A stretch of DNA of 64,000 nt from Flavicella sp964230805 (GCA_964230805.1 CAXRIA010000002.1:62001-126000), one strand, 5' to 3'. Positions 7,971-17,442 are shown, counted from the stretch's first letter. The notes: generated by a model from the letters alone, not told the origin. A program made the numbers and translations.

Positions 7971-9068
7971 ATGACAAAAATAAAAGATATTACCCAAAGC
8001 ATTGAGGAATGGGCTCCGCTCTCATATGCCGAAAGTTTTGACAATGTTGGCCTGTTAGTCGGAAACGAAGAGGAAGAAGTAACAGGCGTACTTGTGACAC
8101 TCGATACATTGGAAACCACATTAGAAGAAGCGATTGCAAAAAAGTGCAATCTCATTGTAAGCTTTCACCCCATTATTTTTTCTGGATTAAAAAAATTAAA
8201 TGGAAGCAACTATGTGGAACGTGTCGTCATTAAAGCCATTCAAAACAACATTGCCATATATGCCATTCATACGGCATTGGACAATTGCTTTACCGGAGTA
8301 AACGCAAAAATTTGTGATGTTCTCGGCATACAAAACAAACAAATTCTCATTCCACAAAAAAACAATATTAAAAAATTACTGACCTATATCCCTGTTGAAA
8401 ATGCCAACCGATTGCGAAAGGCGCTTTTTGCACAAGGTGCAGGAAACATCGGGAATTATGATAGTTGTAGTTTTAATGTGGAGGGATTTGGCACCTATCG
8501 AGGGAAGGAACATTCCAACCCCACGATTGGCAAAAAAGGAGAGTTGCAAACGGAAAAGGAAATCATCATCGGAATCATTTTTGAGAAACACCTTGAAAAA
8601 AAGATTCTCAAAGCCTTGTTTGAGAACCATCCTTACGAAGAAGTAGCCTACGAAATTACCACTTTAGAAAACACCCACCAACAGATTGGTATGGGCATGA
8701 TCGGCGAATTTGAAAATGAAATGTCTGAGATTCAATTTTTGACGCATGTAAAAACAAAGATGAAAACTGCTTGTATTCGGCATTCCAAACCAATGGGCAA
8801 AGCTATTAAAAAAGTTGCTGTTTTAGGAGGTGCTGGAAGCTTTGCTCTAGAACACGCAAAAAAACAAGGAGCCGACGCCTATATCTCGGCAGATTTCAAA
8901 TATCATGAATTTTACAAGTCTGAAAATGAGATTCTTATTACAGATGTTGGTCATTATGAAAGTGAGCAATTCACAAAAAACCTCTTAGTTGACTATCTTA
9001 CAAAAAAATTCACTAATTTTGCCATCATTTTATCAGATAAAAATACAAATCCTATTTACTACACATAG
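7971..9068 (+). CDS. Nif3-like dinuclear metal-centre hexameric protein
   Basis: A 365-residue NIF3/YbgI/YqfO family protein. The conserved N-terminal half has WAPLSYAESFDNVGLLVG and the metal-binding FHPIIFSG and HTALDN blocks. The C-terminal half has a GAGSFALEHA loop and ITDVGHYESE, with the second set of metal ligands. The length places it with the long YqfO type, which carries a PII-like insertion between the halves (here about residues 125-240, including the HPYEEVAYEI motif typical of that insert). The biochemical role is debated; GTP cyclohydrolase activity has been reported for some members. The next gene starts 2 bases after its stop, a pairing conserved in Bacteroidota. Confidence 0.93.
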   Translation: MTKIKDITQSIEEWAPLSYAESFDNVGLLVGNEEEEVTGVLVTLDTLETTLEEAIAKKCNLIVSFHPIIFSGLKKLNGSNYVERVVIKAIQNNIAIYAIHTALDNCFTGVNAKICDVLGIQNKQILIPQKNNIKKLLTYIPVENANRLRKALFAQGAGNIGNYDSCSFNVEGFGTYRGKEHSNPTIGKKGELQTEKEIIIGIIFEKHLEKKILKALFENHPYEEVAYEITTLENTHQQIGMGMIGEFENEMSEIQFLTHVKTKMKTACIRHSKPMGKAIKKVAVLGGAGSFALEHAKKQGADAYISADFKYHEFYKSENEILITDVGHYESEQFTKNLLVDYLTKKFTNFAIILSDKNTNPIYYT

Positions 9069-9070
9069 AC

Positions 9071-9844
9071 ATGGCTAAGACGAAAGAACTGACAGTTGAA
9101 GACAAATTAAGATCCCTTTACAAATTGCAATTGATTGACTCTAAAATAGATGATATTAAAAATGTAAGAGGTGAACTTCCATTAGAAGTAGAAGATTTAG
9201 AAGATGAAATTGCAGGTTTGACGCAAAGACTTTCAAACTTAAACGAAGAGGTAGTAAAACTTCAAGACGATATTAGCGACAAAAAAAACGCAATCGAAGA
9301 AGCCAAAGCATTGGCAAAAAAATACGAAGAGCAACAAAAATCTGTTCGTAACAACAGAGAATTTGATTCGTTGACCAAAGAAATTGAATACCAACATCTG
9401 GAAATTGAATTGGCAGAAAAACGTATCCGAGAGTACAACGCAAAGATTGAACAAAAAAATGAGATCATTACAGGCACTACAGAAAAACTGGAAGAGCAAA
9501 CTTCTCATTTAGATCATAAAAAAAGCGAATTGGAGGCCATTTCAAAAGAAACAGAAAAGGAAGAAGAATTGATGAATAAAATGTCTGAAGAACTTTCTGA
9601 AAAAATAGACGCACACTTATTGAAAGCCTACAGAAGAATCCGTTCAAACGTTAAAAATGGCTTGGCCGTTGTTTCTATCGAAAGAGGTGCGGCAGGCGGA
9701 TCGTTTTTTACCATTCCGCCACAAGTACAAATTGAAATTGCTTCTCGCAAAAAAATTACGATTGACGAGCACAGTGGTCGTATTTTAGTAGATGCCACTT
9801 TAGCTGATGAAGAGGCCGCTGCTTTGGAGCAAATTCTAGGATAA
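9071..9844 (+). CDS. Coiled-coil 'C4 zinc ribbon' family protein that has lost its cysteines
   Basis: A 257-residue protein made mainly of a long antiparallel coiled coil (about residues 38-185, rich in E/K with heptads) and a short C-terminal domain. Its relatives (DUF164/CdsZ, zf-RING_7) end in a C4 zinc ribbon of the form CxGC...CPxCGRIL. Here the aligned positions read GAAGG (206-210) and DEHSGRI (232-238), and the protein has no cysteine at all, so it cannot bind zinc that way. IPPQ and GRILVD, which frame the ribbon, are kept. Some relatives act as flagellar or secretion chaperones; the function here is unknown. A strong terminator follows at once. Confidence 0.88.
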   Translation: MAKTKELTVEDKLRSLYKLQLIDSKIDDIKNVRGELPLEVEDLEDEIAGLTQRLSNLNEEVVKLQDDISDKKNAIEEAKALAKKYEEQQKSVRNNREFDSLTKEIEYQHLEIELAEKRIREYNAKIEQKNEIITGTTEKLEEQTSHLDHKKSELEAISKETEKEEELMNKMSEELSEKIDAHLLKAYRRIRSNVKNGLAVVSIERGAAGGSFFTIPPQVQIEIASRKKITIDEHSGRILVDATLADEEAAALEQILG

Positions 9845-9870
9845 TTTATTTGGAAAGCCCTAACTAAAAA

Positions 9871-9901
9871 AAACCGCAATGAATCCATTGCGGTTTTTTT
9901 T
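9871..9901 (+). terminator. Rho-independent terminator of the nif3 operon
   Basis: An 11-bp perfect stem (AAACCGCAATG / CATTGCGGTTT) with a 4-base loop and a T tract. Confidence 0.9.
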
Positions 9902-9932
9902 GTGCCTTATCTCCTGGTATCAATCACTCACA

Positions 9933-9966
9933 AAAAAATCCCAAATCAAGATGAAATGGGATTTCT
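9933..9966 (-). terminator. Rho-independent terminator of glyA
   Basis: On the minus strand, an 8-bp stem (AAATCCCA / TGGGATTT on the plus strand, 9936-9943 with 9957-9964) followed by a run of T, just beyond the glyA stop. Confidence 0.75.
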
Positions 9967-9989
9967 TTTTAAAATAAAAAATTCTTTCA

Positions 9990-11264
9990 TTAGGCATTGA
10001 ACAACGGTCGGCCGCTCATCAAAGCGTTTACTTTTGCTCCAACAGCTTCCAGCACAGCTTCGTCTTCAAAATTTACAATTACCTCATCAATCAAATCGAC
10101 CACAGTGGCCATATCTTCCGCTTTCAAACCTCGGGTTGTAACTGCAGAAGCACCGATGCGAATTCCTGATGTCACAAAAGGAGATTTGTCATCAAATGGA
10201 ACCATATTTTTATTCACGGTAATATCCGCTTTTACTAAGGCCTGTTCGGCATCCTTTCCTGAAATATTTTTGTTACGCAAATCGATTAACATACAATGGT
10301 TGTCTGTACCTCCTGAAATCAATTTGTACCCTTTGGCTACAAAAGCAGCTGCCAGAGCCGCAGCATTTTCTTTTACTCTTATCTGGTAGTGCAAGAAATC
10401 GTCTGTCAAGGCTTCCCCAAAAGCAATGGCTTTGGCAGCAATCACATGTTCCAAAGGCCCACCTTGCATTCCTGGAAAAACGGCGGCATTTAACAAACCT
10501 GACATTTTTCTCAAAGAACCATTTTTCAATTTGATTCCCATTTTGTTCTCAAAATCTTCTCCCATCATAATCATTCCACCTCTAGGCCCTCTCAAAGTTT
10601 TGTGAGTTGTGGTCGTTACAAAATGACAATGCGGCATTGGATCGTTTAACAAACCTTTGGCAATCATCCCTGATGGATGCGAAATATCTGCTAGCAAATA
10701 AGCATCAACACTATCTGCAATTTCTCTAAAACGAGCGAAATCTATATCTCTTGAGTAGGAAGAAGCACCTGCAATGATCAATTTTGGCTTTTCTTCCAAG
10801 GCTATTTTTTGAATATTATCGTAATTCAAACGCCCTGTCTCCTCTTCCACGCCATAAAAAGAAGTTTGATATGTTTTTCCTGAAAAGTTTACCGGAGATC
10901 CATGTGTCAAATGACCTCCATGCGACAAGTCAAAACCTAAAATCTTGTCTCCTGGCTTCAAAACCGCCAAATAAACTGCAGCGTTCGCTTGCGATCCTGA
11001 ATGTGGCTGTACGTTTACATAAGCAGCTCCAAACAACTCTTTTGCCCTGTCGATCGCAATTTGCTCTACGACATCTACCACTTCACATCCTCCGTAATAG
11101 CGTTTTCCTGGATATCCTTCCGCATATTTGTTTGTCAATACAGAACCTTGCGCTTCCATCACTTGTTCGCTTACAAAATTTTCCGAAGCGATTAATTCCA
11201 GTCCTTCTAGTTGTCTCTCTTTTTCGTCTTGAATTAAGTCGAAGATGATTTGATCTCGTTGCAT
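9990..11264 (-). CDS. glyA: Serine hydroxymethyltransferase
   Basis: A PLP enzyme that interconverts serine plus tetrahydrofolate with glycine plus 5,10-methylene-THF, the main source of one-carbon units. At 424 residues it is full length. Visible motifs are ASENFVSEQVMEAQGS, NKYAEGYPGKRYYGG, NVQPHSGSQAN, the PLP-lysine loop VTTTTHKTLRGPRGG, and GGTDNHCMLIDLR. It has its own -7 element and terminator, so it is monocistronic. Functionally it joins serC/serA elsewhere in the window. Confidence 0.98.
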   Translation of the reverse strand: MQRDQIIFDLIQDEKERQLEGLELIASENFVSEQVMEAQGSVLTNKYAEGYPGKRYYGGCEVVDVVEQIAIDRAKELFGAAYVNVQPHSGSQANAAVYLAVLKPGDKILGFDLSHGGHLTHGSPVNFSGKTYQTSFYGVEEETGRLNYDNIQKIALEEKPKLIIAGASSYSRDIDFARFREIADSVDAYLLADISHPSGMIAKGLLNDPMPHCHFVTTTTHKTLRGPRGGMIMMGEDFENKMGIKLKNGSLRKMSGLLNAAVFPGMQGGPLEHVIAAKAIAFGEALTDDFLHYQIRVKENAAALAAAFVAKGYKLISGGTDNHCMLIDLRNKNISGKDAEQALVKADITVNKNMVPFDDKSPFVTSGIRIGASAVTTRGLKAEDMATVVDLIDEVIVNFEDEAVLEAVGAKVNALMSGRPLFNA

Positions 11265-11298
11265 TCTTTACGATTTACAGTTGATTAAAAATAAAACG

Positions 11299-11306
11299 CA
11301 AAATTA
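11299..11306 (-). promoter_or_regulatory. -7 promoter element for glyA
   Basis: On the minus strand TAATTTTG (TAnnTTTG), about 35 bases upstream of the glyA ATG. The 205-base gap between glyA and ytxJ shows nothing else recognisable. Confidence 0.45.
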
Positions 11307-11469
11307 CAAATTCTCTTTTGTATTTGATAACAGAAAGGAAAGAAAAATTAACAGGATATAAACATTTCTTGACTCCTTTAGAAAACATACCCTATCGGAG
11401 ATTCCACAAGAAAAGAGCAAGCAAGTTTCTAAAGAATCAGAAAACACAAAATTTGCTTTGAAGTGACCG

Positions 11470-11862
11470 TTACTCCGATAGATTCAAATAGGCCTCTAAA
11501 TCAATGTTCAAAATATCGTGGTGAGAATCATGGGTTCCCAAAACCCCATTTTGAAAAACCAAAAGTTGTGGCGATTGATGCGTTACATCAAATTTTTCTG
11601 CAACAGCAGCAGACAGAGGTCGGTGGTTCAATAAATCCAAAAGATAGAAATCAACCTGTCCATTCAACGATTCGTATTTGTTCTCAAATTGTCGCAAAAC
11701 ACTGCTGCTAATTCCACAACGTGTACTATGTTTGAACAAAACAACAACCTTGTCATCCGAATTTTGAATGGTTTCCAATTGCCCTTCTGAGACCAACGAA
11801 ATCCAAGCTATTTTGACTTTTTTTTCCTTTTCTCCCCCAAAAACTTTGTCCAATAAACCCAT
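11470..11862 (-). CDS. ytxJ: Bacillithiol system redox-active protein YtxJ
   Basis: A 130-residue thioredoxin-fold monothiol protein. The redox site is a single cysteine, C49 in FKHSTRCGISSS, matching the YtxJ/DUF2847 family proposed to reduce protein-bacillithiol mixed disulfides. FYLLDLLNHRPLS and TDVTHQSPQLLVFQNG correspond to the conserved cis-proline half. It sits alone between glyA and clpB, with a good promoter just upstream. Its presence suggests that the organism uses bacillithiol, as many Bacteroidota do; the bsh biosynthesis genes are not in this window. Confidence 0.9.
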   Translation of the reverse strand: MGLLDKVFGGEKEKKVKIAWISLVSEGQLETIQNSDDKVVVLFKHSTRCGISSSVLRQFENKYESLNGQVDFYLLDLLNHRPLSAAVAEKFDVTHQSPQLLVFQNGVLGTHDSHHDILNIDLEAYLNLSE

Positions 11863-11889
11863 ATTTTTTGATTTTAAGTTATTTCAGTG

Positions 11890-11918
11890 CAAAAATACAA
11901 GATTCTTTTACCACAAAA
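11890..11918 (-). promoter_or_regulatory. Promoter of ytxJ (-33 and -7 elements)
   Basis: Minus strand: TTTTG (11914-11918) and TATTTTTG (11890-11897) separated by 16 bases, followed by the ytxJ ATG about 28 bases downstream. This is one of the clearest Bacteroidota-type promoters in the window. Confidence 0.6.
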
Positions 11919-12086
11919 CCAAAAGAATGAACAAAATTATCTTTGATTTTTTGACGAATCGTCATTTTTCAAGCCAAATTGTCTCGTTTTTTGATTCGTT
12001 TCAAGACAGTTTGACCTGTAACAGCCCAAAAAAAACCTTGGAATGCTCTTTGAGCTTTGAATTACAAAATTTTAGAAAGAAGTGTT

Positions 12087-14675
12087 ATGAACTTAAATAA
12101 TTTTACCATAAAAGCACAGGAGGCTGTTCAAAAAGCGCAACAAATTGCACACGAACACGAACACCAACTCATCGAAAACACACACATTTTCAAAGCAATC
12201 TTAGATGTTGACGAAAATGCGACACCCTTCGTCTTGAAAAAACTAGGGGTCAATATCGCCGTTTTCAAACAAGTGATTGCAAGCAGTTTAAAAAACTTTC
12301 CGAAAGTAACCGGAGGAACCGTAGCCCTGTCTCGTACTTCAAATACGACCCTACTCGACGCCAATAGCATCGCAAAAAAAATGAAGGATGAATTCGTTGC
12401 TATTGAACACATACTTATGGCCCTTTTAAAAAACAAAGACCTTGTTTCTCAACAACTAAAAGACCAAGGTATCAACGAAAAGGAGCTCAAGGCTGCCATT
12501 GAAGAATTGAGAGGTGGACAACAAGTGAAATCCCAATCCGCAGAAGACACCTACAATGCTTTGAGCAAATACGCAAAAAACTTAAACCAATTGGCCAGTG
12601 ATGGCAAACTGGATCCTGTTATTGGAAGAGACGAAGAAATTAGAAGAATTCTTCAAATATTGTCGAGACGTACCAAAAACAACCCCATGCTGGTAGGAGA
12701 ACCAGGCGTGGGTAAAACAGCCATTGCTGAGGGATTGGCCCATCGAATCATTCAAGGCGACATTCCTGAAAATTTAAAAACCAAACAAATTTTCTCTTTG
12801 GATATGGGCGCATTGATTGCCGGTGCAAAATACAAAGGAGAATTTGAAGAGCGTTTGAAATCAGTTGTGAAAGAAGTAACCTCCTCTGATGGCAACATCG
12901 TTCTTTTTATTGATGAAATTCACACATTGGTTGGCGCAGGCGGAGGCGAAGGTGCTATGGATGCCGCCAATATACTGAAACCCGCACTGGCAAGAGGTGA
13001 ACTCCGTGCAATTGGAGCCACAACTCTCGATGAATACCAAAAATATTTCGAAAAAGACAAAGCATTGGAACGTCGTTTTCAAAAAGTAATCGTAGACGAA
13101 CCTTCTGCTGAGAGTGCCATCTCTATCTTAAGAGGAATCAAAGACAAGTACGAAGTGCATCACAAAGTACGCATCAAAGACGAAGCTGTGATTGCTGCCG
13201 TGGAATTGTCGCAACGCTACATAACAAACCGTTTTTTACCTGACAAAGCCATTGATTTAATTGACGAATCCGCATCAAAAATGCGTATGGAAATCAATTC
13301 AAAACCGGAAGAGCTAGACGTTTTAGACAGAAAAATAATGCAACTCGAAATTGAAATCGAGGCCATCAAACGTGAAAAAGACAAAAACAAATGGAATCAT
13401 TTGAAAAAAGAACTCGCCAATCTCAAAGAAAACAGAGATGACTTGTACAGCAAATGGAAAAGCGAGAAAGACCTTGTCGACAAGGTTCAAAAAATTAAAG
13501 AGACTATTGAAAACCATAAACTGGAGGCAGACAAAGCCGAGCGAGAAGGCAACTATGGATTGGTAGCCGAACTGCGATATGGGAAAATTAAAAATGCCCA
13601 AGAGTCGCTTGATGAACTTCAAAAAAAAGTGATTGACAATCAAGAAAATGCCTTGATAAAAGAAGAAGTCACCTCAGATGATATAGCTGAAGTTGTGGCC
13701 AAATGGACAGGGATTCCCGTTCAGAAAATGCTACAAAGTGAACGCGAAAAATTACTTGTGCTCGAAGATGAACTGCACAAAAGAGTAATTGGTCAAGACG
13801 AAGCCATTGAAGCTGTCTCTGATGCTGTGCGACGCTCAAGAGCAGGCTTACAAGATGAAAAGAAACCCTTGGGATCCTTTTTATTTCTCGGAACCACAGG
13901 CGTTGGAAAAACAGAGCTCGCCAAAGCACTCGCTGCCTATTTGTTCGACGACGAAAGCGCCATGACAAGATTGGATATGAGTGAATACCAGGAACGCCAT
14001 GCCGTCAGTCGATTGGTAGGAGCTCCCCCGGGTTACGTAGGTTATGACGAGGGTGGGCAATTGACAGAAGCTGTGCGAAGAAAACCTTATTCCGTCGTTC
14101 TGCTCGATGAAATTGAAAAAGCACATCCCGATACCTTTAATATTTTGTTGCAAGTATTGGACGAAGGAAGACTGACCGATAACAAAGGAAGAATTGCCGA
14201 TTTTAAAAACACGATCATCATCATGACTTCCAACCTAGGGTCAGACAAAATTCAAGACCGTTTTGAGAATGTCAAAAATGAGAGCAAGGACCGAACTACT
14301 CAAAGAGCAAAAGAGGATGTTATGGGGGTTTTAAAAAACACCATTCGACCAGAGTTTTTAAATCGAATAGATGACATCATTCTATTCACGCCTTTGGACA
14401 GAAAAGAAATTCAAGAAATTGTATGCATGCAACTCGAAGGGCTTTCGGAGATGTTGTTAGAAAAACAAATTTTTCTCGAAGCGACCGAAGATGCTATTGA
14501 AACACTGTCAGAAAAAGGATTCGACCCGCAGTTTGGGGCGCGTCCTGTGAAGCGTGTGGTTCAAAAAGAGGTGTTAAATGCCTTGTCTAAAGAAATATTG
14601 GCAGGAAATATAAAACCCAGTCAACATATTTTACTCGACGCGTTTGACGGAAAATTTGTTTTCAGAAACAATTAA
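12087..14675 (+). CDS. clpB: ATP-dependent disaggregase ClpB
   Basis: A Hsp100 hexamer that resolubilises protein aggregates with DnaK. The 862 residues have the standard order: N-terminal repeat domain (about 1-145), first AAA module with Walker A GEPGVGKTAI and Walker B VLFIDEIHTL, a long coiled-coil middle domain (about 400-525) that distinguishes ClpB from ClpC/ClpA, then the second AAA module with GTTGVGKTEL, VVLLDEIEKAH and a C-terminal FGARPVKR. The start is the ATG at 12087; an in-frame start 30 bases earlier would add ten residues with no family match. The 225 bases upstream hold no gene I can support, only AT-rich DNA. A terminator follows. Confidence 0.98.
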   Translation: MNLNNFTIKAQEAVQKAQQIAHEHEHQLIENTHIFKAILDVDENATPFVLKKLGVNIAVFKQVIASSLKNFPKVTGGTVALSRTSNTTLLDANSIAKKMKDEFVAIEHILMALLKNKDLVSQQLKDQGINEKELKAAIEELRGGQQVKSQSAEDTYNALSKYAKNLNQLASDGKLDPVIGRDEEIRRILQILSRRTKNNPMLVGEPGVGKTAIAEGLAHRIIQGDIPENLKTKQIFSLDMGALIAGAKYKGEFEERLKSVVKEVTSSDGNIVLFIDEIHTLVGAGGGEGAMDAANILKPALARGELRAIGATTLDEYQKYFEKDKALERRFQKVIVDEPSAESAISILRGIKDKYEVHHKVRIKDEAVIAAVELSQRYITNRFLPDKAIDLIDESASKMRMEINSKPEELDVLDRKIMQLEIEIEAIKREKDKNKWNHLKKELANLKENRDDLYSKWKSEKDLVDKVQKIKETIENHKLEADKAEREGNYGLVAELRYGKIKNAQESLDELQKKVIDNQENALIKEEVTSDDIAEVVAKWTGIPVQKMLQSEREKLLVLEDELHKRVIGQDEAIEAVSDAVRRSRAGLQDEKKPLGSFLFLGTTGVGKTELAKALAAYLFDDESAMTRLDMSEYQERHAVSRLVGAPPGYVGYDEGGQLTEAVRRKPYSVVLLDEIEKAHPDTFNILLQVLDEGRLTDNKGRIADFKNTIIIMTSNLGSDKIQDRFENVKNESKDRTTQRAKEDVMGVLKNTIRPEFLNRIDDIILFTPLDRKEIQEIVCMQLEGLSEMLLEKQIFLEATEDAIETLSEKGFDPQFGARPVKRVVQKEVLNALSKEILAGNIKPSQHILLDAFDGKFVFRNN

Positions 14676-14687
14676 AAACGAAACTAG

Positions 14688-14724
14688 ACGCGCTTTGCAT
14701 TTTTTTGCGAGGCGCGTATTTTTT
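14688..14724 (+). terminator. Terminator of clpB
   Basis: ACGCGC (14688-14693) pairs with GCGCGT (14712-14717), with further partial pairing inside, followed by ATTTTTT. It lies 13 bases after the clpB stop and before the convergent lgt. Confidence 0.7.
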
Positions 14725-14749
14725 GTGCAATCTAAAACACTTGACGCGA

Positions 14750-15568
14750 TTAGACTTTCACTTGCTGATTTGCTTTGATAACAAAATAAACACCCGTCAA
14801 AACGAGTGGTATGCTCAACCATTGTCCGGTATTTAAAACCCACGCCCCTCTTTCATCAATTTGAGCTTCTTTCCAGAACTCAACGAGGAACCTCAAAGAC
14901 CACAGGGTTGCAAAAAAGAGACCAAACAAATAACCTTGTTGTTCTTTTTTATTGGTATTCCAGTACATTTTCCACAACAAAATAAAAACGAGCAAATACC
15001 CAAACGCCTCATACAATTGCGTCGGATGTCTAGGAAAATCTTCTCCCAATTGCTGAAATACAAACCCAAAATTCGTCCCCGTCGGCTTTCCGACAATTTC
15101 GGAATTCATAAGGTTTCCTATTCGAATAAAAAAGCCTGCCAAGGCCACGACAATCCCCAAGCGATCAAGGATAAATAGCAAAGGCTTTTTTAAAATTTTC
15201 TTACTGTAAACATACAAGGCTGTAATGATACCAATGGCCGCACCATGACTTGCCAACCCCGCAAAACCGGTAAAACGAAAAGGTGAAAATTTCACAGGCA
15301 ACAAAATTTCCGCCAAATGATTTTTAAAATAGGCCCAATCGTAAAAAAACACATGACCCAAGCGAGCCCCGACAATGGTCGCCAAAACAGTATACACAAA
15401 AAGCTTGTCTAATTTTTCTAAAGAAATCTGATCGTTTAAGTATATTTTTTTCATCAATCGCAAGCCAATTCCAAAGGCAAGAACAAACATCAGACTGTAA
15501 TAGCGGACGGTAAAAAACCCCAAATCAATCCCCAAAGCAGGATCCCAATTCACAGAAAGTAACGGCAT
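14750..15568 (-). CDS. lgt: Phosphatidylglycerol-prolipoprotein diacylglyceryl transferase
   Basis: Transfers diacylglycerol from phosphatidylglycerol to the lipobox cysteine of prolipoproteins, the first step of lipoprotein maturation in the inner membrane. It has 272 residues with about seven helices. Signatures are HGAAIGII and the Lgt stamp RIGNLMNSEIVGKPT, then FPRHPTQLYEA. I start at the ATG at 15568 (MPLLSVNWDPAL); a longer frame would run into yidD. It is the last gene of a cysS-yidD-lgt cluster. Several predicted lipoproteins in this window would be its substrates. Confidence 0.95.
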   Translation of the reverse strand: MPLLSVNWDPALGIDLGFFTVRYYSLMFVLAFGIGLRLMKKIYLNDQISLEKLDKLFVYTVLATIVGARLGHVFFYDWAYFKNHLAEILLPVKFSPFRFTGFAGLASHGAAIGIITALYVYSKKILKKPLLFILDRLGIVVALAGFFIRIGNLMNSEIVGKPTGTNFGFVFQQLGEDFPRHPTQLYEAFGYLLVFILLWKMYWNTNKKEQQGYLFGLFFATLWSLRFLVEFWKEAQIDERGAWVLNTGQWLSIPLVLTGVYFVIKANQQVKV

Positions 15569-15618
15569 ATGTAGTAATTTAAATTTATTTGTTTTTAACG
15601 CTGACGAATACTCTTTTT

Positions 15619-15843
15619 TTAAGGCACTGGATCGTGTCCTTTTCCTCCCCAAGGATGGCATCGTAGTATTCTTTTCAAAGACAACAATCCACCTTTTAAA
15701 ATTCCGTGTTTCTTCAATGCTTCAAGGGCATACTGCGAGCATGTTGGATGAAACCTGCAAGCAGCGGGTGTGTAAGGAGACACCGCAACCTGATAAAACC
15801 GAATCAACCCTACAAAAGGAAATATTAGAATTTTTTTCAACAT
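15619..15843 (-). CDS. yidD: Membrane protein insertion efficiency factor YidD
   Basis: A small (74-residue) membrane-peripheral protein that aids YidC-dependent insertion. Family stamps are RFYQVAVSPYTPAACRFHPTCSQYALEAL and RCHPWGGKGHDPVP, with three conserved cysteines, and an N-terminal amphipathic helix (KKILIFPFVGLIR). I use the ATG at 15843, which overlaps the cysS stop as TGATG, so translation is probably coupled. A TTG one codon upstream is possible. Lgt follows 50 bases later. Confidence 0.95.
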   Translation of the reverse strand: MLKKILIFPFVGLIRFYQVAVSPYTPAACRFHPTCSQYALEALKKHGILKGGLLSLKRILRCHPWGGKGHDPVP

Positions 15844-17321
15844 CAATTTATGGAAAAAGTAGTCCCCTCTTTTCCGTCTTTTAACTGAACTCCCAGTGCC
15901 AGAAGTTCGTCTCTTATTTGATCAGAAAGCGCCCAATTTTTATTCTCTCTAGCTTCTTTTCGCAATCGTATCAAAAGCGCAACAACGCCGTTTAATGTGT
16001 CTGAGTTGCCCTCTACTGCCTCATTGACCAAGCCCAAAACGTCGTAAACAAAATTGTTCAAGGTATTTTGCAACAAGGCCAAATCTTCGGCATGCAAAGT
16101 TTCTTTGCCATCGTTTAACAAATTGACATACTTCACCCCTTCAAAAAGATGGGCAATCAGAACAGGACTATTGAAATCATCGTTCATGGCCTTGTAACAA
16201 TTCGCTACCCAATTTGAAATATCCAAGGTTGACTCCAAAGCAACAGGTAAATCCTTCAATAGATTCATTCCTTGCATCAGTTTTTGAAAACCTTTTTCTG
16301 AGGCTTCCATGGCTTCACTTGAAAAATCTAGTATGCTTCTGTAATGTGCCTGTAACATAAAAAAACGAGTGACACTAGGAGAAAAAGCTTTGTCTAATTT
16401 GTCATTTTCTCCTGAGAAAATTTCGTTGGGTAAAATATTGTTCCCTGTAGACTTCGCCATTTTTTGGCCATTCAAAGTCAACATATTTGCGTGCATCCAA
16501 TAATTCACAGGGGCCACACCATTGGAACATGTCGCTTGTGCAATCTCGCATTCGTGATGCGGAAATTTTAAATCCATGCCTCCCCCATGTATATCAAAAT
16601 GCTCTCCTAGATATTTCGTGCTCATCGCAGTACATTCCAAATGCCATCCCGGAAACCCATCACTCCAAGGCGAGGGCCAACGCATGATATGCTCTGGATT
16701 GGCTTTTTTCCAAAGGGCAAAGTCTTGAGGATTTTTCTTTTCAGACTGTCCTTCTAAATCTCTTGTATTGTGAATGGAATCTTCTATATTTCGTCCGGAG
16801 AGTACTCCATATTGATCGGATTCGTTGTATTTGAGAACATCAAAATACACGGATCCATTCGCCTCATAGGCCATTCCCTTTTTTAGGATATTTTTAATGA
16901 TTTCTATTTGTTCTAAAATATGGCCTGTCGCTGTCGGTTCAATACTAGGCGGTAAATTATTGAATTTTTGCAAGGTCTTGTGAAAATCGACTGTGTAACG
17001 TTGTACCACTTCCATCGGTTCAATTTGTTCAATACGTGCCTTTTTCGCAATGCGGTCTTCTCCACTATCGGCATCATTCTCCAAATGTCCTGCATCCGTG
17101 ATATTTCGAACGTAACGCACTTTGTACCCCAAGTGTTTTAAATACCGAAAAATCAAATCAAAAGACATAAAGGTACGCACATTGCCCAAATGCACATTGC
17201 TGTACACTGTTGGACCACAAACATACATTCCTACATTTCCTTCGTTTATAGGTTTGAATACTTGTTTTTCTTTGGCCAATGAATTGTAAATCTTAAGTTG
17301 ATTTTTCTTGTATAATTCCAT
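15843..17321 (-). CDS. cysS: Cysteine-tRNA ligase
   Basis: Class I aminoacyl-tRNA synthetase charging tRNA-Cys. At 492 residues it is family length. The HIGH-type motif is in GPTVYSNVHLGNVR, zinc ligands are spread over CGPTVY, HLECTAMS and HHECEIAQ, and the KMSKS-type loop reads KMAKSTGN. The C-terminal DALR anticodon region ends in LKDGKEGTTFSIN. It overlaps yidD by one base. Confidence 0.98.
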   Translation of the reverse strand: MELYKKNQLKIYNSLAKEKQVFKPINEGNVGMYVCGPTVYSNVHLGNVRTFMSFDLIFRYLKHLGYKVRYVRNITDAGHLENDADSGEDRIAKKARIEQIEPMEVVQRYTVDFHKTLQKFNNLPPSIEPTATGHILEQIEIIKNILKKGMAYEANGSVYFDVLKYNESDQYGVLSGRNIEDSIHNTRDLEGQSEKKNPQDFALWKKANPEHIMRWPSPWSDGFPGWHLECTAMSTKYLGEHFDIHGGGMDLKFPHHECEIAQATCSNGVAPVNYWMHANMLTLNGQKMAKSTGNNILPNEIFSGENDKLDKAFSPSVTRFFMLQAHYRSILDFSSEAMEASEKGFQKLMQGMNLLKDLPVALESTLDISNWVANCYKAMNDDFNSPVLIAHLFEGVKYVNLLNDGKETLHAEDLALLQNTLNNFVYDVLGLVNEAVEGNSDTLNGVVALLIRLRKEARENKNWALSDQIRDELLALGVQLKDGKEGTTFSIN

Positions 17322-17400
17322 GAAGTACTAATTGTTTTTAACGAGGGTAAATATAACAACTATTTTGAATTAGATAACGGAAATAGCGAGCCAATAACGC

Positions 17401-17442
17401 AAAAAGAGACGCTTTTTAATAAAAATAAAAACGTCTCTTTTG
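17401..17442 (-). terminator. Rho-independent terminator of the Lrp/AsnC gene
   Basis: AAAAGAGACG (17402-17411) pairs with CGTCTCTTTT (17432-17441). It lies just beyond the minus-strand regulator stop at 17463 and before cysS. Confidence 0.75.

Noticed and set aside
11768..12100. A 110-codon plus-strand frame upstream of clpB
   Set aside because: It begins antisense to ytxJ, has low-complexity Phe/Lys-rich content and ends inside the clpB start region. It looks like chance open frame in AT-rich DNA.
15568..15661. A 31-residue N-terminal extension of Lgt
   Set aside because: It overlaps the 3' end of yidD and has no similarity to the Lgt N-terminus; the ATG at 15568 gives the normal start.
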